Source: Atopsyche davidsoni
Taxonomy: Eukaryota > Arthropoda > Insecta > Trichoptera > Hydrobiosidae
DNA length: 64,000 bases
Assembly (NCBI GenBank): GCA_022113835.1
Contig: JAILWY010000001.1
Location: 14,004,501 to 14,068,500 of the forward strand
Reading direction: 5' to 3'
Of the stretch, positions 42,101-52,254 are shown piece by piece. A model generated the notes under the pieces. That model made no database searches. It had not been told where the DNA came from and worked only from the letters and a program-made list of their open reading frames with translations. The position numbers and the translations under genes were made by a program. Within the stretch, counting starts at the first letter, position 1. Each line of letters starts with the position of its first letter.

Positions 42101-45100
42101 TAGGCACTGAAAAAAATTTTTTTTCGCACGCATCATTTTTTAAGAAAACATCTACAACAACCAACTCGACTTAAAATTTATACACTTTTATTACATATAA
42201 CGATTTGAATTTAGTTGGTTAATACAATTGTTTTTATTTTTACAGAACCTACGACGGACATAATAGGAGGTCCCGACTTGTACATAGACAGAGGCAGCAC
42301 TATAAATCTGACGTGTGTCGTGCTCTTCTCTCCAGAAGCTCCTGCCTACATATACTGGAACCACAACGATGCGGTAAGAACTATTTCCTTTAAATTTAGT
42401 CACTCGATACTTAAAATTGGGCTCATAGGATTATTGAATACTAATGATGTATCATTACTATAAAATTTATATTAGTAATATATCCGAATTTTTGTTTTTT
42501 TATGAATATATTATAGTTGAATTCCATTAACGATAAACGTTCAATAAACACTATCAGAAAAAATATTTAATAAATAAGTTTTAATGATGATATTGTACAA
42601 CGAAATTATTTATATATAGCTTTAAATAGTTATTTAAAATTTGTATTTGAGTTTTTTTGTTAAAATAACTAACCACGTCATATGTTTGATAAACAAGAGT
42701 TCAGTAATACTTTGATCTAGAATTTTTTTATTTCTTTACAATAAATGTAAATTTTTAATGTAACCCAGACGATATTTCTAGAATACACAACCTAAACCAA
42801 CACTCTACAGAATAATAAAACGTGCTTACTGTATACTTTCCATTAAAATCACATACGCCTGCCTACTCAAATGTCAAATAAATACCATATACTCTGTTTT
42901 AAAAATGTCCAAGGATTTTTCTGGAAACCCTTGTGAAAGAAAGCATAAAAAACCTGCGAGGATATTGTTTCACATGAAACGACGCGAGTAGAAGCAATTT
43001 TTTCCTGTGGTTGTTTTTTTTACATCTCACACCCCCATGATGAGGGGAGAAAAAAACTCTTTATTAGAACTAATGCTTATGAACTGGAAAGCCAAGGAAA
43101 AAAGGCATCAGGAGGAGAAAAATAACGTGGATGCACAATTTTCGCCAGTAGCTGGATGATAAGTGAAACTGGCTCTGGACAAAAATGTTTTCAGTGATAT
43201 GGTCACCAAATTTCTCTGAGGAAAGTCACTTGAGAAAGAAAGAGAACAAAACTAATTGGATTTAAAAAAGATCAATCAACATAAAATTCAATTCATATAT
43301 ATAATTTATTTTAGCTTGGAAAAGTTATGAATTAAAAAAAATAATAATAACAGCCGTTTTTGCATTTGAAGCGTATTCAATGTAATTACTTGGTTGTTAA
43401 TTGATAACGTTTGAATAATTAATTCAAATAAATAATTTTTATTATATTTTCATTCAGTTATTGGCTTTGATTAATAAATAAAGATATTGCAAATATTGAA
43501 TTTAATCAATTTGGCATAAGTATACATTCACAGTACTTAAAATTTATTGAATATTAAATTATGTACAGCAAAAATTTACGAATACATCTTATGTTAGTAA
43601 GCAAACTATAAAATATTTGAATTTATTTTATGTCTATTTCTTATTTCCAAGATAATCGCCTATTTTCATATGTGTAAATATTATTTTCTTCGTATGACAT
43701 TGGCACCAGCATAAATTTTTTTTTTTTTTAATTTTCATACAAATATTGAATTTTAATCGACCCGTGATATCATTCGTCCGTTTTCGATCTAAATCTGCTA
43801 TGAGACATTTATAAATTTCAAACAAATCGCAGTCATCATTTTTTCGAAAAAAAAGCCTCAAGTTTCAAAAAAAATCATTTTTCGTTTCAATACATCACCA
43901 TTATCTTTGCGACACTTCCACAGAGCAGTCCTTCATGACTGCGTTTTATTGAGACAAATCTCCATACATTACGGGCCGGGCACAAGTCGCTCCGCTCTCG
44001 GCTAATGGCCCCGCGAGGTACCTTTTCTTCCAAGAATCCCGCGAAAGTAATTAGGAGACGGAGAGCGGTCGCAGTTACTGGCCCCAGAAGAAGCGGCCAT
44101 TTTTTCGCTCATGAATCACCATTAAACGCCATCGCCGCTTCAAATGATAATTCTTCTTCTGCCATCTTGTTGCAGGGAAATCTAAATCACGCGTCGGGAG
44201 CGTTAATCTTACCGACGCTTGGCTTGTTTATTTTTACTTTGAGATGACACGTTTGGTTGGAGCTATTTTTTATAATACACGGTTACTCCTAGATAAATAA
44301 TTTAATACTTCTTATTTAAAATATTTTTGTCACGTCGGAATACATATGCATCTAAAGAAATAGAAAACTTAAACGGATTCACAATCAATTTTTTTTTGTA
44401 ATCTTAATACATCGGTTTCCTCCCTTGCTCTAAACCTGTGGCTCTCAAACTCTTTTGGCCCACTTGGCCCACGGACCTCTTTTCATAGTCAAAACTTGCC
44501 CACGGACCCCCTTTCATAGTCAAATCTTGCCTACGGACCCTGGGTGAAAAACTATATAAATTAATATTATAGACTAGTTGGTGCAAGTATCGACTCTATT
44601 GCGTTCCTGTATTAACCTACCTGACTCACCGCGATGCCTGTTATTACTTGTATTTTATGCACCTGTCTATATTTATATTTTACCTAGGAAGTAAAAATCG
44701 CTAATAATGTATTCATTGTTATTTATTTTAACTTCCATATGAATTTATATTTAACCTTGCGCGGACCCCTTGACGTTGTTCAGGGACCCCCAGATCGATT
44801 TTCTAGTAACCCCTAGAATGATCCCAGGGACCCCCTGGGGTCCGTAGGAACCACTTTGAGAAGCACTGTGGGCGTTAATTTGAATCTCAACAAAGTCATT
44901 ATTAAACTTATGGGATTTTTATCATTGTTTTATCGCTGAAATAATTTGTATTCAAAACAAACGCATGGTAGAAAATTGATACCAAAAAATACGTAATAAA
45001 AACGAATGTATTTTTACTGTCTCATCTAGATCATAAGTTATGACTCCCCTCGTGGTGGGGTGAGCGTCATCACCGAGAAGGGGGAGACGACGACCTCCTT

Positions 45101-46698
45101 CCTGCTCATCCAGCAGGCACGCCCCTCGGACTCGGGGCAGTACCAATGCAACCCCAGCAATGCGCAGGCAAAGACCATCTCCGTCCACGTCCTCAACGGT
45201 AAGACCCTTCATAACTGTCTCCAAACTTTGTATTGAATCTTAAAAAAAATATCAGGATTCCAATATAGATCAATCAAAATCTTGCAATACAAGAATATTT
45301 GACAGTAAAATTTATATGTTTATTAAAAAAAAACATGTGTGTATTTATTTATATAATTAAAATTGTACTAATGACATTTCTTGTTTTTTCCTTTTTCTTT
45401 TCATGGGGGCGTTAAAATCTACAGAAGGTAATATATTTTATTAAACTAACAAAATAAATATGTTAACAAAATTTGATACAAACAAGTACAGGTACATTTT
45501 TTAAAAAGACTTGGTGTTGTCTGTGCAGTATTTTTTTTACACTCTGCTTAATTGTGACTGGCTTAATTTCACTGCCGCCGTTTCCGTGCAAAGCCTGACA
45601 AATGAGTCGCACATTTCCGTGTCATAATCCGAGGATGAACACCCTAATCCGCCCTGGAGGACGCGCTTTACATCCGTGACGTCTTTCAGCGGTGACTTGA
45701 GCTTCCGCTCTGATGAAAACTGAAACCATCTGCTCATCCGAAAGCGCATGTATCATATCGATGTTAGATAGGAGAGATGATTATATTGATTCTTGACCTA
45801 TTGTTAAAACAGTATTTTAATACCATAGCTATGATGGAATGTTAAAGCTCAAATTAACTATCACTTTTTTTCAGCATGATATACATCGACATGATATACA
45901 TCATAACCGTTAACCATACAGTTAACGGTTTATTTGAATAAATAAAGATTAAACTTCGTAATCATGCCATTTTTATAAAGAATCAATAATTTTATCGTCA
46001 ATCAATGAATTTGACTCTGTATTGAATATGATAAATTGAAAGTCATACTATCACCAGACGAATAAATTATTTTGAGTTCGTCTTCTTTGTATAACTTTGC
46101 TGCAGTCGTAAATAGTCGTTTAACAAGATATAAATATTTTAAAAGAACATGCTAATTTTTTATTTTAATTTCAGCATAAAACCGTTACTGTATGAAACAA
46201 AACTATTTTTTTATGTATTTACAGCGCCTGTGCTATTATTATTAAACCGTTTTATTAATGTTGTACAACTCTTTTGTCGTGGGAAAAAAACTATTTTGAT
46301 GAAGTAGACCTCACTGTTATATTTTGGAAATTCTAAATCATTAAATATATATATAATCTTAACAGTTATTGGACATAATCAATGAATATTTATTTTTACA
46401 GAAAACACTTCATATAGTACATTCAATAGAGATCATCTTATTGTGCAGACGTTTTTAATATAAATAGAATGATATATGTTCAGTTTTTTTTTCCCATGAC
46501 CTAAGAAAGCTTGTAGAAAAGTTAGTTGTTTCTTGATAATGAGTTGCATCACCCGTTAACGTTCTCATAGACAAACGGTTGTCCGTACTCTCAGGAGAGT
46601 ACCCGGCGGCAATGCAGAGGGGAGGACAGGCCCTGCTGCTGTCTGCCCCTGGTCACCGGCTGCTTCTAGCTGCTTCTCTGCTGCTTCTGGCCTCCTGA
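6598..46698 (+). CDS. dpr9: dpr-family two-Ig cell-surface protein (dpr9-like), 5' partial, six coding exons
   Basis: Joining 6598-6809, 26729-26857, 28457-28550, 42246-42373, 45030-45198 and 46595-46698 gives one open frame of 277 codons plus TGA, with GT/AG at every junction seen. Ig domain 1 runs from PYFD through YECQIS: first Cys in YLTCRV, core Trp in VSWVRH, second Cys after DSGIYEC. Ig domain 2 runs from the [11 protein letters not shown] segment to YQCNPSNA: first Cys in INLTCVV, Trp in YWNHND, second Cys after DSGQYQC. N-glycosylation sequons are NVT, NKT and NLT. Dprs are neuronal receptors that bind DIP partners during synapse matching in insects (family knowledge). The C-terminal tail is hydrophobic, as for GPI anchoring. 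Family assignment is firm. The dpr9 choice rests on remembered similarity (MLLQ insert, TPHMSH), so dpr8 or another paralogue remains possible. The signal-peptide exon is not in view. Confidence 0.9.
6822..7522 (-). mobile_element. 701-bp hAT element with 8-bp target site duplication
   Basis: Identical 8-bp flanks ACCTAAAC lie at 6814-6821 and 7523-7530, the duplication size of hAT transposons. The ends begin with CA and are imperfect inverted repeats: CATAGGCTCCCAAACT on the left, CATTGGTTCCCAAAGT on the complement of the right. The interior holds a decayed hAT transposase C-terminus on the minus strand. The element lies in the dpr intron 12 bases after the exon A donor. Confidence 0.85.
7050..7370 (-). 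pseudogene. hAT transposase C-terminal remnant (ZBED5/FAM200-like)
   Basis: Minus-strand frames give [19 protein letters not shown], then [18 protein letters not shown] and a stop. Further on, in shifted frames, come [19 protein letters not shown] and [12 protein letters not shown]. The order ELQEELI, LK-x-x-F, CERGFSALV-x-x-KTKYRNRLD, LKPNIEKL is that of the C-terminal dimerisation region of ZBED5/FAM200-type hAT transposases (recalled family pattern). Several frameshifts and stops make it nonfunctional. Confidence 0.7.
9458..9770. repeat. palindromic (head-to-head) tRNA-derived repeat, copy 3
   Basis: Two 116-bp arms, 9458-9573 (minus) and 9591-9706 (plus), differ at 4 positions and are separated by 17 bases. 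Each arm runs from the outer TATTACTAATATGATTAGG end through the body to the B box and the CCAGGGGATG segment. The common tail follows at 9707-9770. A transcript would fold into one long hairpin. Confidence 0.9.
10190..10690. promoter_or_regulatory. CpG-rich noncoding island in dpr intron A-B
   Basis: A 500-bp island with clustered CpG (for example CGTCGCGGCGCCGGCG near 10505) in a roughly 70% AT intron. Both strands hold short overlapping open frames without recognisable protein or splice sites in phase with dpr. It could be an enhancer or an internal promoter; function not shown. Confidence 0.3.
15984..16069. repeat. TA/TG microsatellite
   Basis: About 36 TA units run directly into about six TG units. 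The open frame of alternating Ile-Tyr across it is a by-product. Confidence 0.97.
17140..17345. promoter_or_regulatory. GC-rich intronic island with CRE-like site
   Basis: Contains GTGACGTCATTACC at about 17219, which includes a perfect TGACGTCA palindrome (bZIP/CREB-type site by established knowledge), and two GTTAGCG/CTAACGG-like repeats. No coding potential linked to dpr. Confidence 0.3.
18142..18191. repeat. TA microsatellite
   Basis: About 24 uninterrupted TA dinucleotides in the dpr intron. Confidence 0.97.
20335..20670. promoter_or_regulatory. GC-rich intronic island
   Basis: Has a G-run at about 20422-20435 and a dense CpG segment containing GGATTAATAGG and GGCATTAAAAATTTG, which look like homeodomain-type TAAT cores. 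No open frame fits splice sites. Confidence 0.25.
22034..22075. repeat. perfect 20-bp inverted repeat, 2-base spacer
   Basis: 22034-22053 and 22056-22075 are exact reverse complements, each containing TTGAATTCAA. No T-run terminator context or gene end is nearby. It lies inside dpr intron A-B. Confidence 0.9.
26729..26857 (+). CDS. dpr9: dpr-like exon B: centre of Ig domain 1
   Basis: Acceptor ATCCCCAG ends at 26728 and donor GTAAGC starts at 26858. The 43 codons are phase 0 at both ends. It opens with MLLQ and continues [20 protein letters not shown], then SDQRFRAIH and EDWTLQ. This is the most conserved Dpr segment, containing the core Trp of Ig1 and the strands that face DIP partners (family knowledge). 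The only alternative acceptor nearby (AG at 26740-26741) would break the frame, so the four extra residues MLLQ must be translated when this donor and acceptor are used. Confidence 0.95.
26858..28456 (+). other. dpr intron B-C
   Basis: A 1.6-kb AT-rich intron. A degraded tRNA-derived repeat occupies 27050-27330. Nothing else was recognised. Confidence 0.85.
27050..27330 (-). repeat. tRNA-derived repeat, copy 4 (most complete 5' half, diverged)
   Basis: Read on the minus strand: leader TTGGCCTGGGCACATTAG, A box CGTTAGCACAAGGGTCAGTG, anticodon region, B-box-like GTTTAAATCCTAC, then the GATGATATTTTTCTGAGAG body. On the plus strand a diverged tail (ATGCCTAATCATATTAG onward) follows from 27251 and ends AATAGACAT. 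It shows that the A box belongs to the family although copies 1 and 3 lost it. Confidence 0.75.
28457..28550 (+). CDS. dpr9: dpr-like exon C: end of Ig domain 1
   Basis: Acceptor TTTGTTTCAG ends at 28456 and donor GTAAGC starts at 28551. It holds 31 codons plus one base. It reads [20 protein letters not shown] then [11 protein letters not shown], giving the second Ig1 cysteine within the classic D-x-G-x-Y-x-C motif. The trailing G joins AA of exon D to make Glu. Confidence 0.95.
34660..34985. promoter_or_regulatory. GC-richer intronic island in dpr intron C-D
   Basis: Complex, non-repetitive sequence with several overlapping open frames on the minus strand, none recognisable. Conservation in relatives would be expected if regulatory. 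Confidence 0.25.
36365..36443 (+). repeat. diverged fragment of the GGTTGGCGAAACCGG repeat family
   Basis: Contains AAATACTTAAGCGATTTTTC, TCCCACCAAGTACAATGTG and TCAAAAATATTGAT in the same order as 53084-53160, with several substitutions. Confidence 0.6.
36480..37060 (-). pseudogene. piggyBac-like transposon remnant (N-terminal transposase piece)
   Basis: On the minus strand from about 36920 down to 36695 the frame reads [18 protein letters not shown], a stop, [50 protein letters not shown]. The acidic N-terminus followed by a PxxxYFELFFxDDLFD-like segment is the pattern at the start of piggyBac transposase domains. Stops and the loss of all downstream domain parts make it a fossil. A 16-bp palindrome CGGGTACTAGTACCCG (37034-37049) may be part of the terminal region. 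A 30-bp direct repeat (about 36507-36536 and 36684-36713) shows local duplication. Assignment moderate. Confidence 0.5.
38860..39310. promoter_or_regulatory. GC-richer intronic island in dpr intron C-D
   Basis: Complex sequence with clustered CpG (for example GCGGGCGTCGTCGCC near 38970 and GCCGCAGCGAG near 39266) between AT-rich blocks. No coding assignment. Confidence 0.25.
42246..42373 (+). CDS. dpr9: dpr-like exon D: first half of Ig domain 2
   Basis: Acceptor TTTTTACAG ends at 42245 and donor GTAAGA starts at 42374. With the G from exon C the frame is [20 protein letters not shown], then [13 protein letters not shown] and [10 protein letters not shown]. It provides the first cysteine and the Trp of Ig2 and an N-glycosylation sequon at NLT. 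It ends in phase 0. Confidence 0.95.
43161..43250 (+). repeat. dispersed repeat, copy in dpr intron D-E
   Basis: The order ACTGGCTC, TGTTTTCAGTGATATGGTC, CTCTGAGGA, GTTGAGAAAGAAAG-like bases matches 48978-49067 with moderate divergence. The family is not identified. Confidence 0.5.
43910..44240. promoter_or_regulatory. GC-rich island in dpr intron D-E
   Basis: CpG-rich, with TCATGAATCACCATTAAACG and CAAATGATAATTC blocks (TAAT/ATTA cores). An 80-codon plus-strand frame from 44005 is not recognisable and has no splice sites joining dpr. Confidence 0.25.
44436..44868. mobile_element. short nonautonomous hAT-like element, copy 1
   Basis: Starts CTGTGGCTCTCAAACTC and ends CACTTTGAGAAGCACTG, an imperfect inverted pair of hAT type. 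The interior is shared with 56065-56561, including two ~31-bp units with the core TTTCATAGTCAAA. No flanking 8-bp duplication is visible, so the insertion is old or rearranged. Confidence 0.75.
45030..45198 (+). CDS. dpr9: dpr-like exon E: second half of Ig domain 2
   Basis: Acceptor CTCATCTAG ends at 45029 and donor GTAAGA starts at 45199. The frame reads [18 protein letters not shown], then [20 protein letters not shown] and [17 protein letters not shown], ending in one base of the next Gly codon. It carries the second Ig2 cysteine. GC-rich against an AT-rich intron. Confidence 0.95.
45199..46594 (+). other. dpr intron E-F
   Basis: A 1.4-kb intron with a GC-rich island at about 45540-45750 that has no splice-flanked open frame joining the dpr phases. 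Its role is unknown. Confidence 0.8.
46595..46698 (+). CDS. dpr9: dpr-like terminal exon F: membrane-proximal stalk and hydrophobic tail
   Basis: Acceptor GTACTCTCAG ends at 46594. Two bases complete Gly, then [20 protein letters not shown] leads to a Leu/Ala-rich C-terminus ([13 protein letters not shown]) and TGA at 46696-46698. The NGEYPAAMQ segment after Ig2 is typical of Dprs. A short hydrophobic end without a basic cytoplasmic tail fits a GPI-attachment signal, with the cleavage site probably in the small residues before it. Inference; a single-pass anchor is the alternative. Confidence 0.88.
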
Positions 46699-48830
46699 CA
46701 CCTGCTGCAGCAGCGACAGGCCATAAGCCGCCGCTGAACGCAACGAAACTTTAAATATTCAAACAATACAAGTGAATCGTGACGCTACGAACAGTTTGTG
46801 AAAATAACGCAGTGTTTTGTGTTTTGAATTTGATTCGATGGATGAATTAATTGATATTAAAAAAAAAACAATGAAATACATTTGTTTATATTTGTGTTTG
46901 TTGTAAAACGTTATTATGAATGAATATAGAGTTTATTACTTTAAAGCAAAGTGTAATTTCATATGAAAAAGCTTTATATTGTGATAGATTTATAATTTTA
47001 AAAATAAACATATTGAAGTTATGAATAAAAAAACAATTATTTATATTGAGAAAAACATGCATTATTTAAATACCACTGATGTTAATCAACATATTATTAC
47101 AATTCATGTCATGATGCAATTTGGAGTACATAGATAAATTAATATTGACTAAATTGGTAGTCATCAGGTAGCAAGTGATTCGTAGAATTATTATCAAATG
47201 TAAATATTATAAAGTATATTTTTAATTGATTTTATTTCCATTTAATGTTAAAAAAATATTATTTAATCATACAGTTATAATAATAAGAAATGCTGTTTTA
47301 TTGTAAATATAAGTCAGTTTTACGATATTGTAATATAGAAAAATATAGAGCGCCATCGATGTTATAGAATTTAAAAAAAAACTATCTAAAGTGTATATAA
47401 AATTATTTATTTTGTAGCATATAGAAACGTTTTAAATTTTATTTACGATTAAAAAAAATTATTATGTTGACATTATTACACGATTTTCTCAATTTTTTTT
47501 TTAATTTTTGGTATAAAAAGTATGTATGAACTCAAAAACTTCACTTACACACGTTCAATTTGTGTTCATACAAACATTTTACTTTTTAAAGTATTCTATG
47601 TTAATAATTATAACATCCACACTATTTTGTAAATAAATTAAAAATAAAATTTATTTTTAGAATAAGTATATTTAATAAAAATTAGATAACTACGTGTAAC
47701 GTATTTTAGAAAAAATATTTTAAAAAAGGTGTTATATAATACGTAATACGTACGTTAGAAAATGTAAATATTTCATTACGTTTTCATAATTATTTATAAA
47801 ATCCTCAAATGTTTATTTAATGGATGTATCGATTCAAATGTTTATTTTTTGTTATTTTTAAACAAAGACAATACTTCGTACATTGTTTTCAGTGCAATAA
47901 TTTACAATTAACTTTGACACCTTCGGCGTATATTATTGTATATCAAATCTTTAAAATAATAATCAGTATTCCGACTGCTAATATTTAAAAACCCCTCAAT
48001 TCAATATCTCAGTTGCCTATTATGTTCATCAATCATTTTTTTTTATTGAAACCTAACAATTAATAAATAACGTACTCATTTATACGTCAGAGATTAAAAA
48101 AAATATATATATTTTTATCTTTTTTTAGATAGGAATGCTTGGAATGTTTTTAGACTCATAAAAAAAACAAAAAATATTTAAAATATGTACATAATACAAA
48201 TCAGACACATTAGAAACAGTGTAATATAATATATATGAATATTTATTAAAAAAATGAAAAGATATATATATATATGTATTATGATAAAAATATGAAATTC
48301 AAGAAATAAATAATATATTTACATGATATTGTATGTAAACAAAAATGTATATAGTTTTAAATATTTATTTATTCGAATTAAAAGTATGCTTAATGGTAAT
48401 ATTTTTTCAGCACATTATAAAAGTACTTGATCGATTTCATATTATGTTGAATAAGTATCTAAGTATAAATTCAACACCTTTTATATTATTTTATTGAAAA
48501 TCATGAATTGGGTAAGATATGAATGTGTTTGTTTTAAATTTTGTACCTAATGTTTCCTACCTGTCCCTATTCCTTGATATTAAGTCATAACACAAATGGA
48601 TTGCAAAATATATTATAATTATACATTGTATTTATATAAATTAGATAATATCAACTCAAATATTTTAACAAATAGAAAATGATCTTCTGTTTTAACAAAG
48701 CATGTATTAAAATTTAAAGATTACATCCAAAATATTTGTATATTTTATGTTGAGTATGTTAAATAAACGAATTGAAATAAATAAATATTTTTATTATTTT
48801 TCATCGTATCCATAACAATAACGAAGGAAA
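46699..48830 (+). other. probable 3' UTR of the dpr-like gene
   Basis: The 2.1 kb after the stop is AT-rich, without recognisable coding sequence. Many AATAAA hexamers occur, for example in the AATAAA-rich stretch at about 48758-48790, so the polyadenylation site cannot be fixed. Long AU-rich 3' UTRs are usual for neuronal insect genes. The right boundary is a guess. Confidence 0.4.
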
Positions 48831-48977
48831 GTTAATAAGACGTTATTTAATTTACCTGAGTGTTTATGAAATCTAAGCTTATATAATTAATCTGAGTTTA
48901 TCTCAGACTTTTCCTTATAATATAAAGAAGAAGAAGGACCTGGAAACCCCCACTATACTTATTTTCCTTTAGAAAAC

Positions 48978-49067
48978 CATGAACACTGGCTCAGCATGAG
49001 TATATGCTCAGTGAAATGATCGCCAACCTCCTCTGAGGAGAAGCAGTTGAAAAGAAAAAAAGAGTCT
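48978..49067 (+). repeat. dispersed repeat, copy downstream of dpr
   Basis: Contains AACACTGGCTCAGCATGAG, GCTCAGTGAAATGATCGCC and CCTCTGAGGAGAAGCAGTTG, aligned with 43161-43250. It lies just beyond the probable 3' UTR. Confidence 0.5.
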
Positions 49068-49189
49068 ATCTAGAAGATGAACAAATTATATTTCAAGAAA
49101 TCTAAGAAAATACAAGAAAATAAACAAAACTATGCATAAGCAAGACCGGAAAAATATCAAGAATAATTAAACTCACCTAAGACACGTGT

Positions 49190-49550
49190 GAGGGATCTAA
49201 GTTTATTAAATTCGTAGGCAACAAAAATTCCTCCGCAAATAAACCCACCCGCAGCGGCGCATAAAAGCCAAATAATCAAATATAATACATATTCACTCCC
49301 AAAGTGTGCCATCTCCCGGAGACGTCATATTCCCGGACGCCTTTATTCCGGGGACAAGGAGCCCTGAATAAACATAAAGGGCGTCCCGGGCACACATCTC
49401 ACAATAAATACGAAACAAAAAGAAAACAGCCCATAGAATTATCCTCGAGGCGGGCACGGAGCGCAAATGAGTTTTCCTCCGCATCCATTTGAATAATTTT
49501 ATAGACAAATTGAACGCCGGCGACGCCCCGCATCGACGCCAAGACACCAC
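49190..49550. promoter_or_regulatory. GC-rich island downstream of dpr, abutting the tandem array
   Basis: Non-repetitive GC-rich DNA ending at the first tandem unit (49551). Overlapping open frames on both strands are unrecognised. Confidence 0.25.
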
Positions 49551-50420
49551 CGTCTGCTCTAGTTTTAATGTTGCCAGCCGCCCTATAGTTTCAGTAGAAA
49601 CGTATTGTTTTCAGAAAATCTTCTTCTTCTCATCCTCATAGGAAGAATGTAGCATTTCATTGGCCACTGGTTCGGCTGTACTTCTGACTTCCAGCCACTT
49701 GCGTGAATTCCGCACCTACCTCTCTTTTCTCTTAAATTTAGCTGAAACGTCACCGTCGGCTCTAGTTTTAATGTTGCCAGCCGCCCTATAGTTTCAGTAG
49801 AAACGTATTGTTTTCAGAAAATCTTCTTCTTCTCATCCTCATAGGAAGAATGTAGCATTTCATTGAACACATATCTATCCTGGGCCACTGGTTCGGCTGT
49901 ACTTCTGACTTCCAGCCACTGGCGTGAATTCCACACCTACCTCTCTTTTTTCTTAAATTTAGCTGAAACGTCACCGTCTGCTCTAGTTTTAATGTTGCAA
50001 GCCGCCCTATAGTTTCAGTAGAAACGTATTGTTTTCAGAAAATCTTCTTCTTCTCATCCTCATAGGAAGAATGTAGCATTTCATTGAACACATATCTATC
50101 CTGGGCCACTGGTTCGGCTGTACTTCTGACTTCCAGCCACTGGCGTGAACTCCGCACCTACCTCTCTTTTTTCTTAAATTTAGCTGAAACGTCACCGTCT
50201 GCTCTAGTTTTAATGTTGCAAGCGGCCCTATAGTTTCAGTAGAAACGTATTGTTTTCAGAAAATCTTCTTCTTCTCATCCTCATAGGAAGAATGTAGCAT
50301 TTCATCGAACACATCCTGAGACACTGATTCGGCTGTACTTCCGACATCCAGCCACTGGCGTAAATTCCGAATCCACGTATGTTTCCTCCTCGAATGCCTT
50401 TTTTTCCTTATATTTAGCTG
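49551..50420 (-). repeat. four-copy ~221-bp tandem array of a coding-derived fragment
   Basis: Units begin at 49551, 49754, 49975 and 50196. The first is 203 bp because 18 bases are missing; the others are about 221 bp. On the minus strand every complete unit keeps a peptide RQWL-[DE]-V-[GR]-STAE, then F-[DN]-EMLHSSYEDEKKKIF, ending at the same TGA. The unit at 50196-50420 is the most divergent and extends this frame upstream through IRKKRHSRRKHTWIRNL. The protein of origin is not recognised. The three units to its left are nearly identical, so they amplified recently. Confidence 0.88.
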
Positions 50421-52254
50421 TATAATACCAATGATTAAAAAGAGAAATTGATTGAATCTAAACATACTTTCCCAAAGACAGGCGAACCTTAGTTTAAACA
50501 AAAAAGTTTTTTTTTTTATGTATTTGACGACCTAACCTAATCTGGACACGTCATAGTTTAAATGCAAAGTACTTTTAAGCTTCATTTTTCATTACTTTTT
50601 TAACGTTGATAATTTAATTTCTAGACTGCATAATGGGGTTGGAGTTAGTTTAAAGAATAGATATATAAAATGGTTTTTTGTTTGTTAATTGTACACAACT
50701 CGGGAGCCGATCGGACAAATAAAATTTTATTTACTGGCGGTAAATTACGACATGGTTTTATTTTTGAATTGAAACATAAATATTATTTGAATGGTATTTG
50801 TTTTTAAATGATAACAATAATTGAATGCTCCGTGAAAGCTGTCATTTTTTAAATTATCCATTTGGATTTATGCGTTTGCCGTGTTAGTTTTCGGCGCTGC
50901 AGTGAGATGTATATCGACGCACAGTTCTCATCAAAGTATAATCAAACTATTTGACCAGATAAAATCTATATTAAAATTAATTCAATCTTAATTTTACAAA
51001 TACGAAACATGACTTAATTAATAATTTCTTGAAATATATAACTACTCTGTCTTATTCATTAATTTTATTGAAGTTTTCTATAGTACACTGTATACCCTAG
51101 AATTTGGACTGCTAAATACAATGGTAATCTTTTATTTTTAAACAATATCTCAAAAACGTTTGATATATTAAATAAAAACAAAGAATTTATTTTTTGAGTC
51201 ACATTGTTTATTTAATTATTCAGGGTTATAGTTCAAAATATTTTTTTGAATTAATCCATAGCCTTTTTAAAGGAGGTCAAGACTTTTACAATTTTATTGG
51301 TTTAACAACGTTGGGACTATTTTGTCTATTTTTAAATAAATTATAATACGGGAAACTTAGCTGTTATTCTTTGGGGGTGTTTCCATAGTTTTGAAACACC
51401 TTGCTGTGACACAAACATACACTATCTTATGCATAGTTTTATTACGTTATTCCGAAAACGAAGACTCTAGTTGAGAGAAGCTGTAATAAATAGGAAAAGG
51501 GTTGCGGTTATCGCATACAGACAATACGACTTTAGTTTATCTATTCGCATTTTCCGTTACATAAAAACACACGATTGCAATTTGAATTCAATGGTTAACC
51601 GCCACTGATATAAACACTAAAAGGGATATTTTATTGGAAAAGGTTGGCGTTTTGCGGAATAGCTAGATATTTTATAAATAAATTCCATACTAGCGGAATG
51701 CGAATGTACAATTGTAGAAGAAACGCTGCGGCCCGGAGTTCTATTCGTTGGAGGCTTCCTATTGATATACGCTTTTTGAATATTAACTCTAGACTTAGTA
51801 AATGGAAGTTCGGGATAAAGCCTGTTCCCGCGGTGAACTTTGTTCGCTATCTGTTCTTTTGGGTCGCAAAAAATATATGAATATTTTACATATAAATCTA
51901 CGCCGGGGAGTGCGACTTCTAAAATAAACTTTGATTTTAATATTCTTAATTTACATACCAAAATAGTTTTGCGTTCTGTGAGTTTTCTTTTATTAAGTTC
52001 TTCTTTTTCAGAATTGATTGAATTGATTGAATTGACGCGTACTCATATATATTTTTGAAAAATGAAACAAAACTATGATAAGCAAAGAATACGACGTGGC
52101 ATCGAATTTCACCGGTGCTTTGTATAGTAAAAAAATTCGAAGGTTGAGTGTTCCAAGTTCCGTTAATATACAGCTATAAACAATCGACAGAAGTTCTCGT
52201 TAAGTTGAATAATGATTTAACATTCGTTTGGTAGTTTCTTCATGCTAGCGGCTA
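50421..52254. other. intergenic, no gene recognised
   Basis: AT-rich DNA. A moderately complex block at about 51600-51960 has overlapping open frames on both strands without family resemblance. Confidence 0.5.

Larger units (their letters stand above)
28551..42245 (+). other. large dpr intron C-D
   Basis: A 13.7-kb AT-rich intron with GC-richer islands at about 29050-29220, 31730-31960, 33700-33860, 34660-34985, 37440-37680, 38860-39310 and 40020-40260. A piggyBac-like remnant lies at 36.5-37.05 kb. No additional Ig exon was found between the Ig1 and Ig2 exons. Confidence 0.75.
42374..45029 (+). other. dpr intron D-E
   Basis: A 2.7-kb intron holding a dispersed repeat (43161-43250), a GC-rich island (43910-44240) and a hAT-like short element (44436-44868). 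Confidence 0.8.

Noticed and set aside
44005..44247. 80-codon open frame beginning [12 protein letters not shown]
   Set aside because: It lies in a GC-rich intronic island, has no homologous family I recognise and no splice sites linking it to dpr.
45420..45428. A 3-nt microexon (ACAG|AAG|GTAATA) between dpr exons E and F
   Set aside because: The pattern is too short to be evidence, and E joins F in phase without it.
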